64,000 nucleotides of DNA from Aromatoleum petrolei (GCF_017894385.1 NZ_CP059560.1:1364001-1428000), one strand, 5' to 3'. Counted from the first letter of the stretch, positions 7,980 to 17,126 are shown. The notes: generated by a model from the sequence alone, not told the origin. Numbers and translations: made by a program.

Positions 7980-9350
7980 ATGCATAAACGTTTTCACAAG
8001 ACCCTGTTCGGCCAGGTGGTCATCGCCCTGATCCTTGGCGTCGTCGTCGGTTTCGTATGGCCGGAGTTCTCGGTCCAGCTCAAGCCACTGGGTGACGGCT
8101 TCATCAAGCTCATCAAGATGATCATCGCCCCCCTCGTCTTCTGTGTCGTCGTGCACGGCATCTGCAGCACCGGCGACCTGAAGAAGGTCGGCCGCGTCGG
8201 CGTCAAGGCGGTCGTGTATTTCGAGATCGTCACGACCTTCGCGCTCGCGCTCGGCATCCTGCTCGCCTTCGTGCTGCAGCCCGGCGTCGGCATGAACGTC
8301 GACCCCAAATCGCTCGACGCCTCGGCGATGAGCGGACTCACCGAGCGCGTGCATCAGGCGACCAGCACCGTCGACTTCCTGATGAAGATCATCCCCGCGA
8401 CCTTCTTCGACGCCTTCGCCAAGGGCGACATCCTGCAGGTGCTGCTGATCGCGATCCTCTTCGGCTGCGCCGTCGCCGCCCTCGGCGAACGCGGCAAACC
8501 GGTGACTGCCGCGGTCGACAGCCTCGCGCACGTGTTCTTCAAGCTGATCGGCTTCATCGTCAAGCTCGCGCCGCTCGGCGTTCTCGGCGCCATCGCCTTT
8601 ACGGTGGGCAAGTACGGCGTCGGCTCGCTCAAGCAGCTCGGCATGCTGGTCGCGCTGTTCTACGTCACCTGCGCGATCTTCGTCGTCGGCGTGCTCGGCT
8701 TCATCCTGCGCCTGGCCGGCTTCAACATCTTCAAGCTGCTGCGCTACCTGCGCGAGGAACTGCTGGTCGTGCTCGGCACCGCCTCGTCCGACTCCGTGCT
8801 GCCGCAGGTGATGCGCAAGCTCGAGCTCATGGGCATCAAGGATTCGACCGTCGGTCTCGTGATCCCCACCGGCTACTCCTTCAATCTCGACGGCTTCTCG
8901 ATCTACCTGACGCTCGCCGCCGTCTTCATCGCCCAGGCCACCAACACTCCGCTGTCGCTCGTCGACCTGCTCACGATCCTCGCGATCTCGCTGGTCACCT
9001 CGAAAGGCGCCCACGGCGTACCCGGCTCGGCAATCGTGATCCTCGCCGCGACGCTCTCGGCGATCCCCGCGATTCCCGCAATCGGGCTCGTGCTGGTGCT
9101 CTCGGTCGACTGGTTCATGGGCATGGCGCGCGCGCTGACCAACATGATCGGCAACTGCGTCGCCACCGTCGTTGTCGGCGTGTGGGAGAAGGACATCGAC
9201 CGCCAGCGCGCCCATCAGGTCCTCGACGGCAAGATCACGATCGACATCAACGCCCTGGCCGGCACGCCCGCGCCCCACGCAACCGTTCCGGGCCCGCTCG
9301 CAGCCGAGGCCCTGCCCACCGAACACCTGGCCGCCGCCCGCAGCGCCTGA
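7980..9350 (+). CDS. dctA: DctA-type dicarboxylate:cation symporter
   Basis: Inner-membrane secondary carrier of the DAACS family, 456 residues. Eight helices and two re-entrant loops are expected. Family marks are MIIAPLVFCVVVHGI near residue 47, the serine-rich substrate loop GTASSDSVLP around 263, PTGYSFNLDGFSIYLTLA around 298 and the NMIGNCVATVVVGVWE cation site near the C-terminus. GAGAGGTG precedes the start. By family it imports succinate, fumarate or malate. Its position between a GntR gene and the allantoate genes suggests it could instead bring in a purine-derived carboxylate such as allantoate (inference). Confidence 0.9.
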   Translation: MHKRFHKTLFGQVVIALILGVVVGFVWPEFSVQLKPLGDGFIKLIKMIIAPLVFCVVVHGICSTGDLKKVGRVGVKAVVYFEIVTTFALALGILLAFVLQPGVGMNVDPKSLDASAMSGLTERVHQATSTVDFLMKIIPATFFDAFAKGDILQVLLIAILFGCAVAALGERGKPVTAAVDSLAHVFFKLIGFIVKLAPLGVLGAIAFTVGKYGVGSLKQLGMLVALFYVTCAIFVVGVLGFILRLAGFNIFKLLRYLREELLVVLGTASSDSVLPQVMRKLELMGIKDSTVGLVIPTGYSFNLDGFSIYLTLAAVFIAQATNTPLSLVDLLTILAISLVTSKGAHGVPGSAIVILAATLSAIPAIPAIGLVLVLSVDWFMGMARALTNMIGNCVATVVVGVWEKDIDRQRAHQVLDGKITIDINALAGTPAPHATVPGPLAAEALPTEHLAAARSA

Positions 9351-9371
9351 CGCGGCACCCGAACAAACCCG

Positions 9372-9394
9372 CCCGCGGCCGCCAGAGCCGCGGG
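9372..9394. repeat. GC hairpin between dctA and allantoicase
   Basis: Perfect 8-bp stem CCCGCGGC / GCCGCGGG with a 7-base loop lies in the 78-base gap. There is no T-run. It probably shapes message stability between the transporter and enzyme genes. Confidence 0.5.
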
Positions 9395-9428
9395 TATTGA
9401 AACCACCAACCCCGGCAAGGAACACATC

Positions 9429-10462
9429 ATGAGTCACAACACCGGCAGCATCCGCATCGCCGAACCCGCCGTCCTGCCCGACTGGGCCGCCCGCTCGGTC
9501 GACCTCGCCAACCCGCGCATCGGCGCCAAGGCGCTGTACGCCTCCGACGACTTCTTCGCCGAAGTCGCGCGCATGCTCAACCCCGAACCGGCGCAGTTCA
9601 TCCCCGGCAAGTACGACGACAACGGCAAATGGATGGACGGCTGGGAAACCCGCAGGAAGCGCAGCACCGGCCACGACTGGTGCTTCGTGAAGCTCGGCCG
9701 CAAGGGCACCATCCGCGGCTTCGACGTCGACACCAGCCACTTCACCGGCAACTACGCCCCGGCGGTGTCGATCGAGGCCACCGTGAGCGAGTCGGACGAC
9801 GTCGCCGCGTTGAAGGACGCGAAGTGGGTCGAGATCCTCGCCTCCACCTCGCTCTCCGGCAACAGCCATCATCTCTTGCGCGCGAACTCCGACGCCGCCT
9901 TCACCCACCTGCGCGTGAACATCTACCCCGACGGCGGCATCGCGCGACTGCGCGTGTATGGCCAGCCGGTCGGCGTGTTCGAAGGCACGGGCGATGCGCT
10001 CGTCGATCTGGTCGCGCTCGAGAACGGCGGCCGCCCGGTGGCGTGGACGACGCCCACTTCGGCACCGCCGCCAACCTGATCCTGCCCGGGCGCGGCATCA
10101 ACATGGGCGACGGCTGGGAAACCCGCCGCCGTCGCGAGCCCGGCAACGACTGGTGCATCCTCGAACTCGGCGCGGCCGGCACCATCGAGAAGATCGAGGT
10201 CGACACCGCCCACTTCAAGGGCAACTACCCCGACCGCTGCTCCATCCAGGCCGCCTTCGTCGAGGGCGGCACCGATCAGTCCCTGATCACCCAGAGCATG
10301 TTCTGGCCCGTGCTGCTGCCCGAGCAGAAGCTGTCGATGGACGCGATCCACGCCTTCAGCGAGCAGATCGCCAGGCTCGGCCCCGTCACCCACGTGCGCC
10401 TCAACATCATCCCGGACGGCGGCGTCTCGCGCCTGCGGCTGTGGGGCAAGGTGGCGCGATGA
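9429..10462 (+). pseudogene. alc: Allantoicase, interrupted by one frameshift
   Basis: Allantoicase hydrolyses allantoate to ureidoglycolate and urea. The family has two similar jelly-roll domains, and both are readable: domain 1 with DGWETRRKR and [13 protein letters not shown] in the frame starting at 9429, domain 2 with DGWETRRRR and [11 protein letters not shown] in the frame ending at 10462. Between about 10041 and 10048 the reading frame shifts by the equivalent of one lost base: the first frame runs on to a stop at 10079, while DDAHFG...LILPGRG continues in the other. Joined, the product is about 344 residues, a normal length. Either the gene is recently broken or the assembly lost a base in a GC-rich spot. 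The second-domain stop overlaps the allA start (ATGA). Confidence 0.85.
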
Positions 10463-10992
10463 ACGCACTGCCCTTGCGGGCGGAGGTGCTGGCGTCGCGG
10501 CACATCGTCGCCGAGCCGCTGACGCCCGAGGCCTTCGCGCCCTTCGGCGACGTCATCGAGGCCGGCGACGCGGTGCGGCAGTTCCCGATCAATGGCGGCA
10601 ACACGATGCGCTACCACGATCTCGCGAAGATCGACCCCGGCCCGGACGGGCACGCCATCGTGTCGATCTTCCGCGGCGAACCGCGTGCCCTGCCCTTCCC
10701 GGTCGAGATGATGGAACGCCACCCGCTCGGCAGCCAGGCCTTCGTGCCGATGTCGGGCCGGCCCTACCTCGTCGTCGTCGCCCCCGCCGGCGCCCCGCCC
10801 ACGGCGCGGGACCTGCGCGTCTTCATCGCGCGTGGCGACCAGGGCGTCAACTATGCGCGCGGCGTGTGGCATCATCCGCTCCTCGCGCTGGATGGCGTCT
10901 CGGACTTCGTTGTCATCGACCGCGCAGGCAACGGCCACAACTGCGACGAAGTGACACTCGCCGAAACCGTACTGATCGACCTCGATCGCTAA
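10459..10992 (+). CDS. allA: Ureidoglycolate lyase
   Basis: Splits ureidoglycolate into glyoxylate and urea. A cupin-fold protein of 177 residues with the family landmarks [16 protein letters not shown], a central [20 protein letters not shown] block that includes the active-site His, and [10 protein letters not shown] near residue 135. The start codon overlaps the allantoicase stop by four bases, so translation is probably coupled. Glyoxylate made here is the substrate of the gcl operon 33 kb away; the urea fits the channel gene that follows. Confidence 0.95.
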   Translation: MNALPLRAEVLASRHIVAEPLTPEAFAPFGDVIEAGDAVRQFPINGGNTMRYHDLAKIDPGPDGHAIVSIFRGEPRALPFPVEMMERHPLGSQAFVPMSGRPYLVVVAPAGAPPTARDLRVFIARGDQGVNYARGVWHHPLLALDGVSDFVVIDRAGNGHNCDEVTLAETVLIDLDR

Positions 10993-11030
10993 GGCCCGCA
11001 ATCAGTGCCGTCGAGCCCTCTCCGACGCAG

Positions 11031-11144
11031 CCGGGGACGTGCGGCGTGTTCGCGGCGCGGCGAGGACTGTCTGAGCAGGCAGCGCGGAAGCGCGCTGCAC
11101 TGCGAGTTCCGCAGCCGCAGAGCGGACACGCCGCACGTCCCCGG
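11031..11144. repeat. Long nested inverted repeat between allA and the urea-channel gene
   Basis: Outer arms of 22 bases (11031-11052 and 11123-11144) are reverse complements with a single mismatch, built around GGGGACGTGCGGCGTGT. Inside them lies a perfect 8-bp hairpin GCAGCGCG / CGCGCTGC with a GAAG loop (about 11080-11100). The nested shape looks like a dispersed structured repeat or a decorated terminator. It occupies most of the 208-base gap; no gene is seen there. Confidence 0.65.
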
Positions 11145-11200
11145 CGATTAGCAGCACCAATCACACCCCCGGCGCCACCACCCCAATCTCACTCTCCACC

Positions 11201-11716
11201 ATGCTTCTCGGCCTTTCTCTCTTCTACGTCGGCGCCGTCCTCATCCTCAACGGCCTGTGGATGCTCGGACGTATCGGCGACCGCGAAATCCCCGTGATCA
11301 ACTTCTTCGCCGGCGGCGTCACCCTGCTCGTATCGCTCAAGCTCGCCTTCGGCGAAGGCGCCGACGCTGCCTCGATCAAGGCGGCCGCCTTCTCACTGCT
11401 GTTCTCCTTCACCTACCTGTGGGTCGCGCTCAATCGCCACAACGGCGCCGACGGCCGCGGCCTGGGCTGGTTCAGCCTCTTCGTCGCGATCACCGCCGTC
11501 CCCGTCGCCATCGACACGCTCGCCGGCGCGCACACCGGCTGGGACCTGTGGCTCGGCGCCTCATGGGCCGCCTGGAGCGTGCTGTGGCTGCTGTTCTTCC
11601 TGCTCCTCGCGCTGCAGAAGCCCCTCACCCGCGTGACCGCGTGGACCGCCATCGTCCAGGGCATCGTCACCGGCTGGCTGCCCGGCTACCTGCTGCTCAA
11701 CGGCACGATCGGCTGA
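11201..11716 (+). CDS. UreI/AmiS-family urea or amide channel
   Basis: Six-helix inner-membrane protein of 171 residues from the UreI/AmiS family, which moves urea or short amides. Marks include the N-terminal LGLSLFYVGAVLILNGLWMLG helix (read in parts), FTYLWVALN near residue 73 and WLPGYLLLNG at the end. No clear ribosome site precedes ATG 11201. Both allantoicase and ureidoglycolate lyase release urea and no urease is seen nearby, so this channel may export or equilibrate the urea by-product (inference). It may be transcribed with allA or separately, given the hairpin between them. Confidence 0.88.
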   Translation: MLLGLSLFYVGAVLILNGLWMLGRIGDREIPVINFFAGGVTLLVSLKLAFGEGADAASIKAAAFSLLFSFTYLWVALNRHNGADGRGLGWFSLFVAITAVPVAIDTLAGAHTGWDLWLGASWAAWSVLWLLFFLLLALQKPLTRVTAWTAIVQGIVTGWLPGYLLLNGTIG

Positions 11717-11738
11717 AGGACGCCGACGGGCGACCCGA

Positions 11739-12086
11739 TTATCGCGAACGCCCGTCGAAATGCTTCACCGGCAGCGAGGCGAGCTTCACGCCTTCGAGGC
11801 AGCGCACGTTGATCGCCGCCATCGCATGCCCCTGCGGATCCGTGCCTTCGCCGAAGGGGTGGATGCCGCAGGTCGGGCAGAAGCGATGCTTGATCGTGTG
11901 CGTGTTGAACGTGTAGGTGCTCATGTTCTCCTCCGGCGTCAGCAGGCGCAGCTTGTCGCGCGGCACGAACCACAACAGCGCCCCCTTGCGGGTGCAGATC
12001 GAGCAATTGCAGTCCATGACCTGCGTGAGTTCGCCCTCCACCTCGAAGGCAATCCGGCCGCAGTGGCAGCTCCCCTTGTAGATCAT
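11739..12086 (-). CDS. GFA-family (CENP-V/GFA domain) zinc protein
   Basis: Small zinc-binding protein of the glutathione-dependent formaldehyde-activating enzyme-like family. The zinc ligands are visible: CHCG near residue 7, CNCSICTRKG near residue 27 and FCPTCG near residue 70. Start MIYKGS at 12086 is chosen over the in-frame codon at 12140 because GGGAG stands 8-9 bases upstream and the family begins exactly here. Most GFA-like proteins do not have a proven formaldehyde role, so the substrate is unknown. It is convergent with the urea-channel gene. Confidence 0.88.
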   Translation of the reverse strand: MIYKGSCHCGRIAFEVEGELTQVMDCNCSICTRKGALLWFVPRDKLRLLTPEENMSTYTFNTHTIKHRFCPTCGIHPFGEGTDPQGHAMAAINVRCLEGVKLASLPVKHFDGRSR

Positions 12087-12129
12087 CGCCTGATCTCCCG
12101 TGGTCGAGATTGATACGATGCGATCCGAC

Positions 12130-12771
12130 TCACGCCGCATCGCGCGCCAGGTAGGTTCCCGCCCCGTGAGGCGCGGCGCGGAACTCGGGCAAGGCTTCCG
12201 CCTGGGCCGAGTACGCCGCGAGCGTCGGGAAATCCGAAGCCGCCACGACGTCGGGCACCATCTGCTGCGCGAAGTGCCACGCGATCGCCGTCGTCACGCC
12301 TGCCTGGTCGATCGTTTCGCTCGTGGCCTCGAGCGGCCGCTGCTTCAACTCCTGCTCCAATGCAGCGAAGGCAGCAAGTAACTGTCCCGACACGCGCTCG
12401 ACCCACGGCCCGTGCTGCTTCTCGGGCGGACGCTGGCCCCGCTCGTAGATGATCTGCACGCTCTTCTCGCACGCCGCCAGCGCGAGTCCGATCACGCGCA
12501 GCGCGTGCTGCAGCGCCGGCACCGCTGCGGGCATCAGGCTGCGCGGCCGCGCGAGCGCCTCCGCATACTGCAGGATCAATGTCGAATCCATCAGCACCTC
12601 GCCATCATCGCAGATGAAAGTGGGCGCCTTGACGACAGGATTGATCTGGCGGAACTGGTCGAAAGTGCGGAACACCGACAAGGACTGATGTTCGAAGCGC
12701 AGCCCCAGCAGTTGCAGGGAAACCGCGACGCGGCGGACGTAGGGTGAATCGAGCATGCCGATCAGCTTCAT
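12130..12771 (-). CDS. Glutathione S-transferase family protein
   Basis: Cytosolic GST-fold protein of 213 residues: a thioredoxin-like N-domain (MKLIGMLDSPYVRRVAVSLQ, with the glutathione-binding VKAPTF and DSTLILQY motifs around residues 47-70) and a helical C-domain. GGAG lies five bases before the start. It is followed 43 bases later by the GFA gene, itself from a glutathione-linked family, so they may form one unit. No specific electrophile substrate can be inferred. Confidence 0.9.
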   Translation of the reverse strand: MKLIGMLDSPYVRRVAVSLQLLGLRFEHQSLSVFRTFDQFRQINPVVKAPTFICDDGEVLMDSTLILQYAEALARPRSLMPAAVPALQHALRVIGLALAACEKSVQIIYERGQRPPEKQHGPWVERVSGQLLAAFAALEQELKQRPLEATSETIDQAGVTTAIAWHFAQQMVPDVVAASDFPTLAAYSAQAEALPEFRAAPHGAGTYLARDAA

Positions 12772-12816
12772 AGCGACTCCTCGAGTACGAATCGATCCAG
12801 GCTGGCGAGAGGCGCC

Positions 12817-13380
12817 TCACGCCGCAGGAAGGTACATCGGATAGAGGATCTCCTCCTCCCGCCGGATGCGGCTTACCAAGGCTTTGCCGATCGCGGCGAG
12901 ATCCTGCCGGAAGGGCCCCGCGAGTTCCGGGTGGTGCCCCAGGTCCTGGTACTTCCCCAAGAAATCGACCACGGTGCGGCCGATGACGTCCATCTCGTGT
13001 CGGAACTCGCGCATCATGCGGTGACTGACTGCGTCCCCCCGCAGGAAATGCTCCAGATAGACATAGAGCCGGACGTTTTCCTTGAGCAGGTGATCCATCA
13101 GCGCGGCTCGGAACTCGTCCAGCCGGCTCCGCACGACATCGAGCCGCCCACCGTCGAGGGCGGCAGCGATGGCCGAATGAATCTCCAGCAGGGCCACGTG
13201 ATCCCGCATCAGCGCGGGGATCAAGCCCGGATCGTGCCGGATCTGGGTGCCCGGCGCCGCAGCCCCCGTCGGCGAACTTGCCGGCGGTTGGACCGCCGCA
13301 CCCCCGGATGATTCCCTGGTTGCCGCCGCGGCCGGCGCAGACCCCTTGAATCTGCCGAACAGCTTGTCGAGTAGGAACAT
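12817..13380 (-). CDS. Hemerythrin HHE-domain protein
   Basis: Protein of about 187 residues with a Pro/Ala-rich N-terminal linker and a four-helix HHE cation-binding domain from about residue 50. Spaced diiron ligands are visible: RHDPGLIPALMRDHVALLEIH, FRAALMDHLLKENVRLY and HRMMREFRHEMD, then RREEEILYP. Start MFLLDK at 13380 is preferred since GAGGGG lies five bases ahead; the in-frame codon at 13407 has none. Likely roles are oxygen, NO or iron handling. The 227 bases between it and the STAND gene hold no gene. Confidence 0.88.
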   Translation of the reverse strand: MFLLDKLFGRFKGSAPAAAATRESSGGAAVQPPASSPTGAAAPGTQIRHDPGLIPALMRDHVALLEIHSAIAAALDGGRLDVVRSRLDEFRAALMDHLLKENVRLYVYLEHFLRGDAVSHRMMREFRHEMDVIGRTVVDFLGKYQDLGHHPELAGPFRQDLAAIGKALVSRIRREEEILYPMYLPAA

Positions 13381-13607
13381 CTTGCCCCTCTGCGAAACAA
13401 TGGTCATCCGCCAACTCGAGCGCGGCCGGATTCCTGCGTCTGCACCGGGACCTCACGGATACGGGATTCGAACCGCCGAGCGATCCAAAAAGCATACACG
13501 GCCTTCATGACGGGTTCTACCATGCTCGGATCATGGGAATTCGTCCCCCCGTGCGCCGCGCATCGGGCAGCGCTCCACGGCGCGATCGGGAAACCGAACT
13601 CGGGTCG

Positions 13608-16600
13608 CTACTCCTCGCCATTTTCGGTCTCTCGCCGGAGTCGCGTCGCCGCAGCGTAGAGCTCATCGAAGCGCAGCAGGGACACGTGGAAGGTCTTGTC
13701 GCTGCTGGCCGTCGCCAGACGGGTCCCGTCCGGGCTGAAGGCGAGGTCGCGCACATCGTTCTTGTGCACGGTGATGGTCTTCGCGAGTTCGAGCCGGTCC
13801 ATGTCGAAGATCCTCACGCCGGCATCGTTGCACGCGACAGCAAGCTGCCGGCCATCATGGCTGTATGCGATCGCGGAGCAATAACGCACGCCGTCGATGA
13901 TGAAGGTGGCGGCTGGTTCCGCGCGCGGCATGCCGAAGGCGCTGACCGGCCACAGGTACACCCGGCGCTGCACGACCGCGGCGACATGGGTGCCATCGGG
14001 GCTGAAGGCGAGCTCGGCAATCCGCGTGCCGGATGCACGTGCCGTTTCCGACAGTTCGATCGTACCCACGTTCTGCGCTGAAAAATCCCACAGTCTGAGC
14101 TTGCCGTCGTAGCCGCTGGTCGCCCACCGTTCTTCCTTCGGGTGGAAGGCGACCGACGACGCCTGGACGACGCTCTTGCCGGCGTGCGACACGCCCACGG
14201 CGGGGAAACCGGCGCCATCCAGCTCATACAGCCACGCGTAACCGTCGGCCCCCGAGCTCGCGAGCCGCTTGCCGTCGGGGCTGAACGCCAACCCCCGCAA
14301 CTGGTCCTTGTGCTTCTGCAGGATCGCCGTCTGGGCGCCGGTCGCGACGTCCCAGAGCCTGACCGTGTTGTCCAGCCCCGCCGTGGCGACCTGCGTCCCC
14401 CCGGGCGCGAAGGCGACACGGAACACCTGGCCGGTGTGGCCGCGCAGCGCATGGACCAGGGTCGGCGCACCGCCGGACAGGTCCCATATCCTGGCCGTGC
14501 GATCGCTGCTGCCGGTCACGAGCAGGCGTCCGTCGGCGTTGAATGCGAGGCTGGTCACGGTCTTGAAGTGCCCCTCGATGTTCCAGAACTTCACCGTCCC
14601 GTCGCGACTCGCGGTGGCGACATTGCGACCGTCCGGACTGAACTTGACCGCCTCGACGAAGGACGTGTGGCCGCCCAGCGTCAGCAGGTTCTCGCCGGTT
14701 TCGCTGTCCCAGATCCTCGCCGTGGAATCCCCGGCCGAACTCGCGATGTACCGCCCGTCCGGGCTCACGGCGACATCGCGCACCCGGTCGCCGTGGCCGG
14801 CGAGGATGCGCACGCTCCAGTCCGGATGCTGTGACAGCTCGGCGCCCGGCGGCGGGTTCGAGCCGCCCACCCGGCCGAGCAGTTCGTCGAGCGTCTCGCC
14901 GGCGGGCTGCCACACGCGCACCCAGGCGTCACGGCTCGCGGTGACCAGGGCCTTGCCGCCCTGCGTGAACGCCACCGCATCGCTCGCCTCGGTCAGCGGC
15001 AGCCGCAGGATCTCGGCGCCCGTCTTCAGGCTCCACATCCCGGCGGCGGTCCGGGCCCCGTCGCCCCGCTCCACGCAGGCGGTCGCGAGGCAGCAGCCGT
15101 CCGGGCTGAAGGCCAATCCCATGACCCAGGCGCCGCCCGTATCCAGCGTGGTGAGCGGCACGGTTTCGCCTGCCGCGCCATCGAGATCCCACACCTTGAT
15201 CGCACGCGCCTTGCGCTCGCCATCGCCGCCCGTCGCCAGGCGCCGGCCGTCCTGGCTGACGGCGAAGGCGCTGTAGATCGGGCTGCCGTGATCGAAGCTA
15301 CGGAGCGGCGTCTGCGGCGCATCGAGCGCCCACAGATAGGCCTTTTCTTCGGCCGAGGTCACGATCCGGTCGCCCCCCGGCAGGAAGGCGACATTGCGCA
15401 CCCACTTGTCGTGGGAAAAGGACGCCAAGGGTGCTTGCGGGCGCCCGCCGGTGATGTTCCACAGCTTGGCCATCTTGTCCTGGTCCGCCGTGGCGAGCTG
15501 CCTGCCGTCAGGGCTGAACGCGAGGTCGGACACCCATCGCCTGCTTACCGGCAGGGTCCACACCAGGCGTGAGGCCTGCATCGCCTGGCGCAGGGAGTCC
15601 TCCGCTGCAGCTGTCGGCGCCAGGCCGATCCGCGCGGCGAAGGTCGGCGACAGGCCGAAGGGGGCCGTCGCCTCGACCGCCTCCAGCGCGAGATCGAGCG
15701 CCCGCCCGGCATCGAAGGGCGCGATGGAGATCGATTCCGCCGCCTTCTGGTTCGCCGCGGACCGCCTCTCTTCCCACGATGCATAGATCCAGCCGGTGAT
15801 CGCGGCGCCGGCCATCACACCCAGCGCGAACAGCCACTGGCGCAGCGCGCGCTTCGCGGCCTGCTCGCGTGCCTTCCTGACCTCGGCGGCGCGCCCCTGG
15901 TCGGCCACGTAGCGGCGGCGCCAGTCGAGAATCGCCGGGGCGAGCACGTCGTGGAACACCTCGTAGCGCGTCGCGTCCGGGCGGTCGGGCACGGCGACGG
16001 TGCGCAGGATGCGGTTGCGCGCATCGGCGAGCGCGCCGAGCACGGCGGGCACCCGGGGAGCCAGCTCACCCGCCCAACTGGTGAGGTCGGCCGCGCTGCA
16101 GGCCACCTTGCTGCCGGTCGGGGTGACGAGGCGATCGAAGAAACTGGCGCACACCGCCTGGCTGGTTTCGTCCAGTCGGGCCATCGCGTTGTCGAGGTGC
16201 GTGCGGACGATCTCGTTCGCGCCCTTCAGACGGTCCAGCGTCGCCCGACGCAGCAGGCAGGACTGCGCCTCGCGTTCCTCCTCCCACAGCCGCACCATCA
16301 CGAGCTGCAGAAAGGGTGCCTCGATGTAGCCATCCTCCGTCTGCCTGCCGCCGCTGCCGCCGTGACGGCCCGCCGACACTTCGCCGATGCGCACCTCGCG
16401 CAGCAGCTCGTCGATCAACCCCTCCTCGATGTCGACGTGCGGCTGCCCCGGCGCCAGCCTGGCGTTCCACACCTCGAGCGGCTTGCGGATGGCCACAGCG
16501 GCCCCGGCGGTGTCGAGGTGATTCAGCCGCAGGCGGTTGCTCATCAGGTTGTGGATGCGCTCCTGGAAGCGGTCGAGCTTCGACAGGCTGTCGTCGCGCA

Positions 16601-17126
16601 AGGCGATGAGGAAGCCGACGTCGACGTCATCGCGATTCACCGCGCGCGCGAACTGCGCCTCGAAGGAGTTCGGGTCGGTGGACTTGGGGTGGTAGAGGAA
16701 GTACTCCTCGAACTGGTCGAACAGCACCAGCACGGGGCCGTGCGCCGCCTCGCCGCAGGCGCGCAGGACTTCGTCCAGGGGCAGCGACTCCGCCGGTTTC
16801 GGCTGTTCGGCATGCAGTGCCCACACCGCGTCGATGCAGGCACGCTTGAGCGCGAGCTGGAAGTCGCGGTCCACCCAGTTGCGGAACACCACGACGGGCG
16901 TCTTCGGCCGCTCGCGGCGCAACTGCGGGATCACCCCGGCCATCAGCACCGAACTCTTGCCGACGCCGCTGGCGCCGTAGAGGATCGTCAGCGGCGAGGA
17001 GAGCAGGTTGGAGATGATGATGTGCTGGTCGCGCTCGCGGCCGAAGAAGAACTCGTGGTCGCGCTCCTCGAAGGGCTGCAGGCCGACGTAGGGGCAGCGC
17101 ACCCGTTCGTCGCTGCCTGCGCTCAC
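13608..17126 (-). CDS. STAND NTPase with transmembrane helix and 14 WD40 repeats (putative immune sensor)
   Basis: 1172 residues. The N-terminus has the nSTAND1 signature CPYVGLQPFEERDHEFFFGRE (read in parts), a Walker A GASGVGKSS at 51-59 and a Walker B LVLFDQFEEYF at 133-143, followed by a helical arm. A single hydrophobic helix lies near 430-451. From about 530 to the end, 14 units of the form LAFSPDGxxLATxxxDxTxRLWD can be counted, enough for two seven-bladed propellers. STAND proteins oligomerise when a sensor domain binds its ligand; here the WD40 array is the likely sensor. The start overlaps the stop of the DUF4062-SIR2 gene by four bases, so the two are made together. Best read as the switch of an anti-phage or cell-death pair (inference). 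Confidence 0.87.
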   Translation of the reverse strand: MSAGSDERVRCPYVGLQPFEERDHEFFFGRERDQHIIISNLLSSPLTILYGASGVGKSSVLMAGVIPQLRRERPKTPVVVFRNWVDRDFQLALKRACIDAVWALHAEQPKPAESLPLDEVLRACGEAAHGPVLVLFDQFEEYFLYHPKSTDPNSFEAQFARAVNRDDVDVGFLIALRDDSLSKLDRFQERIHNLMSNRLRLNHLDTAGAAVAIRKPLEVWNARLAPGQPHVDIEEGLIDELLREVRIGEVSAGRHGGSGGRQTEDGYIEAPFLQLVMVRLWEEEREAQSCLLRRATLDRLKGANEIVRTHLDNAMARLDETSQAVCASFFDRLVTPTGSKVACSAADLTSWAGELAPRVPAVLGALADARNRILRTVAVPDRPDATRYEVFHDVLAPAILDWRRRYVADQGRAAEVRKAREQAAKRALRQWLFALGVMAGAAITGWIYASWEERRSAANQKAAESISIAPFDAGRALDLALEAVEATAPFGLSPTFAARIGLAPTAAAEDSLRQAMQASRLVWTLPVSRRWVSDLAFSPDGRQLATADQDKMAKLWNITGGRPQAPLASFSHDKWVRNVAFLPGGDRIVTSAEEKAYLWALDAPQTPLRSFDHGSPIYSAFAVSQDGRRLATGGDGERKARAIKVWDLDGAAGETVPLTTLDTGGAWVMGLAFSPDGCCLATACVERGDGARTAAGMWSLKTGAEILRLPLTEASDAVAFTQGGKALVTASRDAWVRVWQPAGETLDELLGRVGGSNPPPGAELSQHPDWSVRILAGHGDRVRDVAVSPDGRYIASSAGDSTARIWDSETGENLLTLGGHTSFVEAVKFSPDGRNVATASRDGTVKFWNIEGHFKTVTSLAFNADGRLLVTGSSDRTARIWDLSGGAPTLVHALRGHTGQVFRVAFAPGGTQVATAGLDNTVRLWDVATGAQTAILQKHKDQLRGLAFSPDGKRLASSGADGYAWLYELDGAGFPAVGVSHAGKSVVQASSVAFHPKEERWATSGYDGKLRLWDFSAQNVGTIELSETARASGTRIAELAFSPDGTHVAAVVQRRVYLWPVSAFGMPRAEPAATFIIDGVRYCSAIAYSHDGRQLAVACNDAGVRIFDMDRLELAKTITVHKNDVRDLAFSPDGTRLATASSDKTFHVSLLRFDELYAAATRLRRETENGEE

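Noticed and set aside
10041..10048. Programmed frameshift in allantoicase
   Set aside because: No slippery heptamer, no internal ribosome-like site and no downstream pseudoknot are evident at the junction; a mutation or sequence error is simpler.
13461..13480. GGGATTCGAACC, which looks like the T-loop of a tRNA on the minus strand, next to the STAND gene
   Set aside because: The flanking bases do not pair as a T-stem, and no acceptor or anticodon arm can be built around it. An island attachment remnant is possible but unsupported, as no matching copy is seen at the other side near 18.7 kb.
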